Source of the DNA: Lactobacillus sp. ESL0246
GTDB lineage: Bacteria; Bacillota; Bacilli; Lactobacillales; Lactobacillaceae
Assembly: GCF_003692965.1 (NCBI RefSeq)
Contig: NZ_REHC01000011.1
Location: 1 to 64,000 of the forward strand
DNA length: 64,000 bases
Direction of reading: 5' to 3'
Shown here piece after piece: positions 61,436 through 64,000 of this stretch. The notes under the pieces are model-generated. The model worked only from the letters and a program-made list of their open reading frames with translations. It did not search any database and was not told where the DNA came from. Both the position numbers and the translations under genes were made by a program. The stretch's first letter is position 1; every line of letters starts with the position of its first letter.

Positions 61436-62140
61436 ATGCTTATCAAATCTTTAGTTATCAAAAAAGATTATCTGACAACGGTTAATGAACATGCTACGCT
61501 AGAAGAGGCACTAAAAATTTTGGAAGATTCTGGCTACCGCTGTGTTCCAATTTTAGATGATACTGGCACTATTTTCCGTGGCAATATTTATAAAATGCAT
61601 ATTTATCGCCACAAGTCACAAGGCAAAGATATGAATTTGCCAGTAACTTATTTACTTAAAAATGCAACTAAGACTATTAAGGTTAACTCACCATTTTTTA
61701 AAGTTTTTTTTACAATTAAAGATTTGCCTTATATTTCAGTTTTGGATGAAAGTGATAAATTTTATGGCATTCTAACTCACTCACGTTTACTTGATATGTT
61801 ATCAGATGCTTGGAATATCAAAACCGGTTCATATGTTTTTACAGTATTAACCGATAATTCCCATGGTAATCTGGTCAAAATAGCAAAAATAATTGGTAAA
61901 TATTCTAACATTGCTGGGACAATGAGTCTTGATGCTTCAGCTGCAGAAAAAAACAAAAACTTTGTACGTCGAATTTTATTTACTCTACCAGCTGGAATAA
62001 CAGAGGAAACTATGCGCACAATTGTTAAAAAATTAGAGCATAAAGGGTTTGTTGTAGCAGAGATTGAAGATTTACAAGCTGGCATGACCATTATGAGCGA
62101 TGAAAATCCAGGAGTTTACATTAATGGGGCCGAAAATTAA
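61436..62140 (+). CDS. cbpA: CBS-domain protein with C-terminal ACT domain (CbpA-like)
   Basis: 234 residues from the ATG at 61436 behind GGAGG; the longer upstream frame lacks a ribosome site. Two CBS motifs (about 10-125: HATLEEALKILEDSGYRCVPILDDTG, ISVLDESDKFYGILTHSRLL) are followed by an ACT-like domain (about 140-215: YVFTVLTDNSHGNLVKIAKIIGKYSNIAG). This build matches CbpA-type proteins that bind cyclic di-AMP or adenine nucleotides in Firmicutes. Alone on the plus strand, so probably a free-standing sensor; ligand is inferred. Confidence 0.85.
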   Translation: MLIKSLVIKKDYLTTVNEHATLEEALKILEDSGYRCVPILDDTGTIFRGNIYKMHIYRHKSQGKDMNLPVTYLLKNATKTIKVNSPFFKVFFTIKDLPYISVLDESDKFYGILTHSRLLDMLSDAWNIKTGSYVFTVLTDNSHGNLVKIAKIIGKYSNIAGTMSLDASAAEKNKNFVRRILFTLPAGITEETMRTIVKKLEHKGFVVAEIEDLQAGMTIMSDENPGVYINGAEN

Positions 62141-62292
62141 TTGATGTTGATTATTTTAATAAAATAACCAACATCATAATTGTTTGCTTTACATTTTTTG
62201 AATTTTTACAGCTATAAATATAGCTTGTCTAATTTCTTCAAGCAAGCGGGACACAGTAATATACTTAGAAACTATACTAATTAAAACAAGAT

Positions 62293-62327
62293 AAAAAACG
62301 TTGAGATATATTTTCTCAACGTTTTTT
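62293..62327 (+). terminator. Terminator of the CBS-ACT gene
   Basis: AAAAAACGTTGAGA, 7-nt loop, TCTCAACGTTTTTT: a perfect long stem with a T-run. A second hairpin directly after the stop (TGATGTT 62142-62148 with AACATCA 62170-62176, A/T-rich arms) lacks a T-run. Confidence 0.85.
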
Positions 62328-62416
62328 ATTTATATATAATTTTAGCAAAAAAATAGTCATAAAAGTTATCTAACTTTCAGGATAGACCTTTTATTATCAC
62401 AATGTTTTAGCCAAAA

Positions 62417-63556
62417 TTATTGGCCATTATAGTATTTACGCGGCAAGCGATCACCTAATAAACAGGCCACTTCATAATGAATCGAGTTAACATAATCTGC
62501 TGCTGCCTTAATATTGTTGGGAGCTTTAGGATTATTTGAAATGAGAACCACCTTTGTACCCACTGGCATTTCATGAGGCAAGCGCACCATTAATTGATCC
62601 ATGCAGACTCGCCCAACAATTGGACAATATTCATCCCCCACTTTAATTTTAAAGCCTTGAAATTTTCGAATAAAGCCATCAGCATATCCTACTGGTACCG
62701 TACCTATCAATTGGTCACTATCTGCAACATAGGTTGAACCATATCCTACTCCTTGATTTGCATGAATGGTATGTACCTGTACCAATTCACTTTCAAAAGA
62801 AAGAGCAGGCTTTAACTTGATTTTTACTGGCAAATCGGGACTGGTAGGATTAGATGAAGGATTCAAGCCGTAAATTCCAATTCCAAAACGAACCAAATCA
62901 CTATGAATTCCCTTATCAAAGATACTTGCTGCTGTATTGTCAACATGAATCCACTTAGGTTTTAATTTAAGTAATTTTTTCAGATGATTGAACCGTTTGA
63001 CTTGAGCCACAAAATAGGTGTCATCACTGCTATCAGCTGAAGCAAAATGAGTAAACATGCCCTCAACAAAGAAATTTGCATTATTTAACAAAAAATCATT
63101 AGCCGCAGTGAATTCTTCATCCTCACTAAAACCAATTCGACCCATACCAGAATCAATCGCCAAATGAATTTTAAGAACTAAATCTACCTTCTCTTCTAGT
63201 AAAAATTTTTCAGCATCTTTTAACCATGCCAAACTAGGCACTGCAAGCGAGATATTGTTAGCAGACGCAATCGGAGAAAATTGGGCTGGCGTTACCCCTA
63301 ATACTAAAATTGGCTGCACAATACCCGCTCTGCGAAGCTCTAGTGCTTCATCCAAAAGCGCAACGCAAAAGCCACTTACTCCAACTTTTACTGCTTCTTG
63401 AGCAACTCTGACAGCACCATGCCCATATGCATTAGCTTTAACAACTGCGAACAATTTTTGCCCCGGTTCTAAATGTTTTATTTCTTCTTTAATATTTTGC
63501 CTTATAGCTGCCAAATCAATACAAACAGCAGCTGGGCGATGTATTCCTGGAATCAT
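62417..63556 (-). CDS. alr: Alanine racemase
   Basis: 379 residues. PLP lysine in [12 protein letters not shown] (about 39), the barrel, and the second catalytic base Tyr in the C-terminal domain ([27 protein letters not shown]). It makes D-alanine for peptidoglycan and teichoic acid. Starts 2 nt after the acpS stop. Confidence 0.98.
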   Translation of the reverse strand: MIPGIHRPAAVCIDLAAIRQNIKEEIKHLEPGQKLFAVVKANAYGHGAVRVAQEAVKVGVSGFCVALLDEALELRRAGIVQPILVLGVTPAQFSPIASANNISLAVPSLAWLKDAEKFLLEEKVDLVLKIHLAIDSGMGRIGFSEDEEFTAANDFLLNNANFFVEGMFTHFASADSSDDTYFVAQVKRFNHLKKLLKLKPKWIHVDNTAASIFDKGIHSDLVRFGIGIYGLNPSSNPTSPDLPVKIKLKPALSFESELVQVHTIHANQGVGYGSTYVADSDQLIGTVPVGYADGFIRKFQGFKIKVGDEYCPIVGRVCMDQLMVRLPHEMPVGTKVVLISNNPKAPNNIKAAADYVNSIHYEVACLLGDRLPRKYYNGQ

Positions 63557-63558
63557 GT

Positions 63559-63912
63559 TTATTTCTCCAATACAACTAATGTGACTATGTCATGATTATT
63601 ATGTGTAATACTTGGCCATATCTTACCAGTAAATTTAGGTGACGTTGTTACTGGCTGCCCTACTTCATCCCATAAAGTTTCAACATCTTGTAAACTGATT
63701 TTCTTTCCTAAACCCGTGCCCATTGCTTTTGAAAAGGACTCTTTGATTGAAAATCGACCACCTAAATATTCAACTTTTCGTTTACCTTTCATTTTTTGAT
63801 ATTGCTCAAATTCTTTTGACGTTAATACCTTTTTAGCAAAATTATCACCCTTAGCAACAATTTTCGCAACGCGATCAACTTCTATGGCATCGATGCCTAC
63901 CCCAACAATCAT
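63559..63912 (-). CDS. acpS: Holo-[acyl-carrier-protein] synthase
   Basis: 117 residues. [14 protein letters not shown] with the first metal Asp (about 8) and [14 protein letters not shown] with the catalytic Glu (about 58). It adds 4'-phosphopantetheine to ACP. Usual acpS-alr pair of lactobacilli; its promoter probably lies beyond the window. Confidence 0.97.
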   Translation of the reverse strand: MIVGVGIDAIEVDRVAKIVAKGDNFAKKVLTSKEFEQYQKMKGKRKVEYLGGRFSIKESFSKAMGTGLGKKISLQDVETLWDEVGQPVTTSPKFTGKIWPSITHNNHDIVTLVVLEK

Positions 63913-64000
63913 TTAGTTACCCCACAATATTTATCTCATATGTTCAACTTATAATAAAAAAATCCGCTTGTCCATTGCTTCAATTCATTTTTAGCAAAAA

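Noticed and set aside
62141-62178. Hairpin directly after the CBS-ACT gene as the terminator
   Set aside because: It has no T-run; the strong hairpin at 62293-62327 is the better terminator.

Overview
The window is an AT-rich chromosomal segment from a Lactobacillus in the strict sense (acidophilus/gasseri-type relatives). The signs are a KxYKxGKxW signal peptide with a pectate-lyase-like adhesin region, DUF1542 and MucBP-type repeats, an SLAP-type domain on a secreted CAP protein, an ECF transporter module downstream of rplQ, and the order pth-mfd-rqcP-divIC-yabR-tilS-ftsH-hslO-dusB-lysS. Nearly all genes lie on the minus strand, so the natural reading direction runs from right to left. The species cannot be fixed from the sequence alone.

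Layout, left to right. 1-4307: a giant repeat-rich surface adhesin, cut by the window edge. 4.8-12.1 kb is an accessory block: a ROK fructokinase, a membrane glycosyltransferase with a small membrane partner, an S66 peptidase broken by an in-frame amber codon, a PadR regulator beside an ABC exporter, and a DUF6176 protein. 12.4-33.7 kb is the ribosomal supercluster in transcription order: rpsL-rpsG-fusA (str operon), then the full S10-spc-alpha set from rpsJ to rplQ (with secY, adk, infA, rpmJ and rpoA), then ecfA1-ecfA2-ecfT-truA-rplM-rpsI. 33.9-34.6 kb: a prepilin peptidase on the plus strand. 34.7-42.2 kb: rpoB-rpoC behind a strong promoter and a terminator-like leader. 42.2-44.7 kb: clpC. 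45-48.2 kb is a small variable island holding two tRNA genes (Pro-CGG and Gly-GCC), a 96-residue unknown ORF with its own terminator, a decayed IS3-family element and a secreted SLAP/CAP protein, with matching palindromes on both sides of the CAP gene. 48.2-61.2 kb: lysS, dusB, a histidine phosphatase, hslO, ftsH, tilS, an S1 protein, divIC, rqcP, mfd and pth. 61.4-63.9 kb: a CBS-ACT protein on the plus strand, then alr and acpS on the minus strand.

The core of the window is housekeeping: ribosome assembly, RNA polymerase, Sec translocation, proteolysis, and tRNA modification and recycling. The signals worth following are regulatory or degenerative: a terminator hairpin in the rpoBC leader, candidate S10 and L13 leaders, a terminator between two adjacent tRNA genes, a premature stop in the ftsH tail, an amber stop in the S66 peptidase, three identical DUF1542 repeats in the adhesin, and IS-end palindromes flanking the CAP gene. 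I did not find a convincing wholly new multi-gene system.
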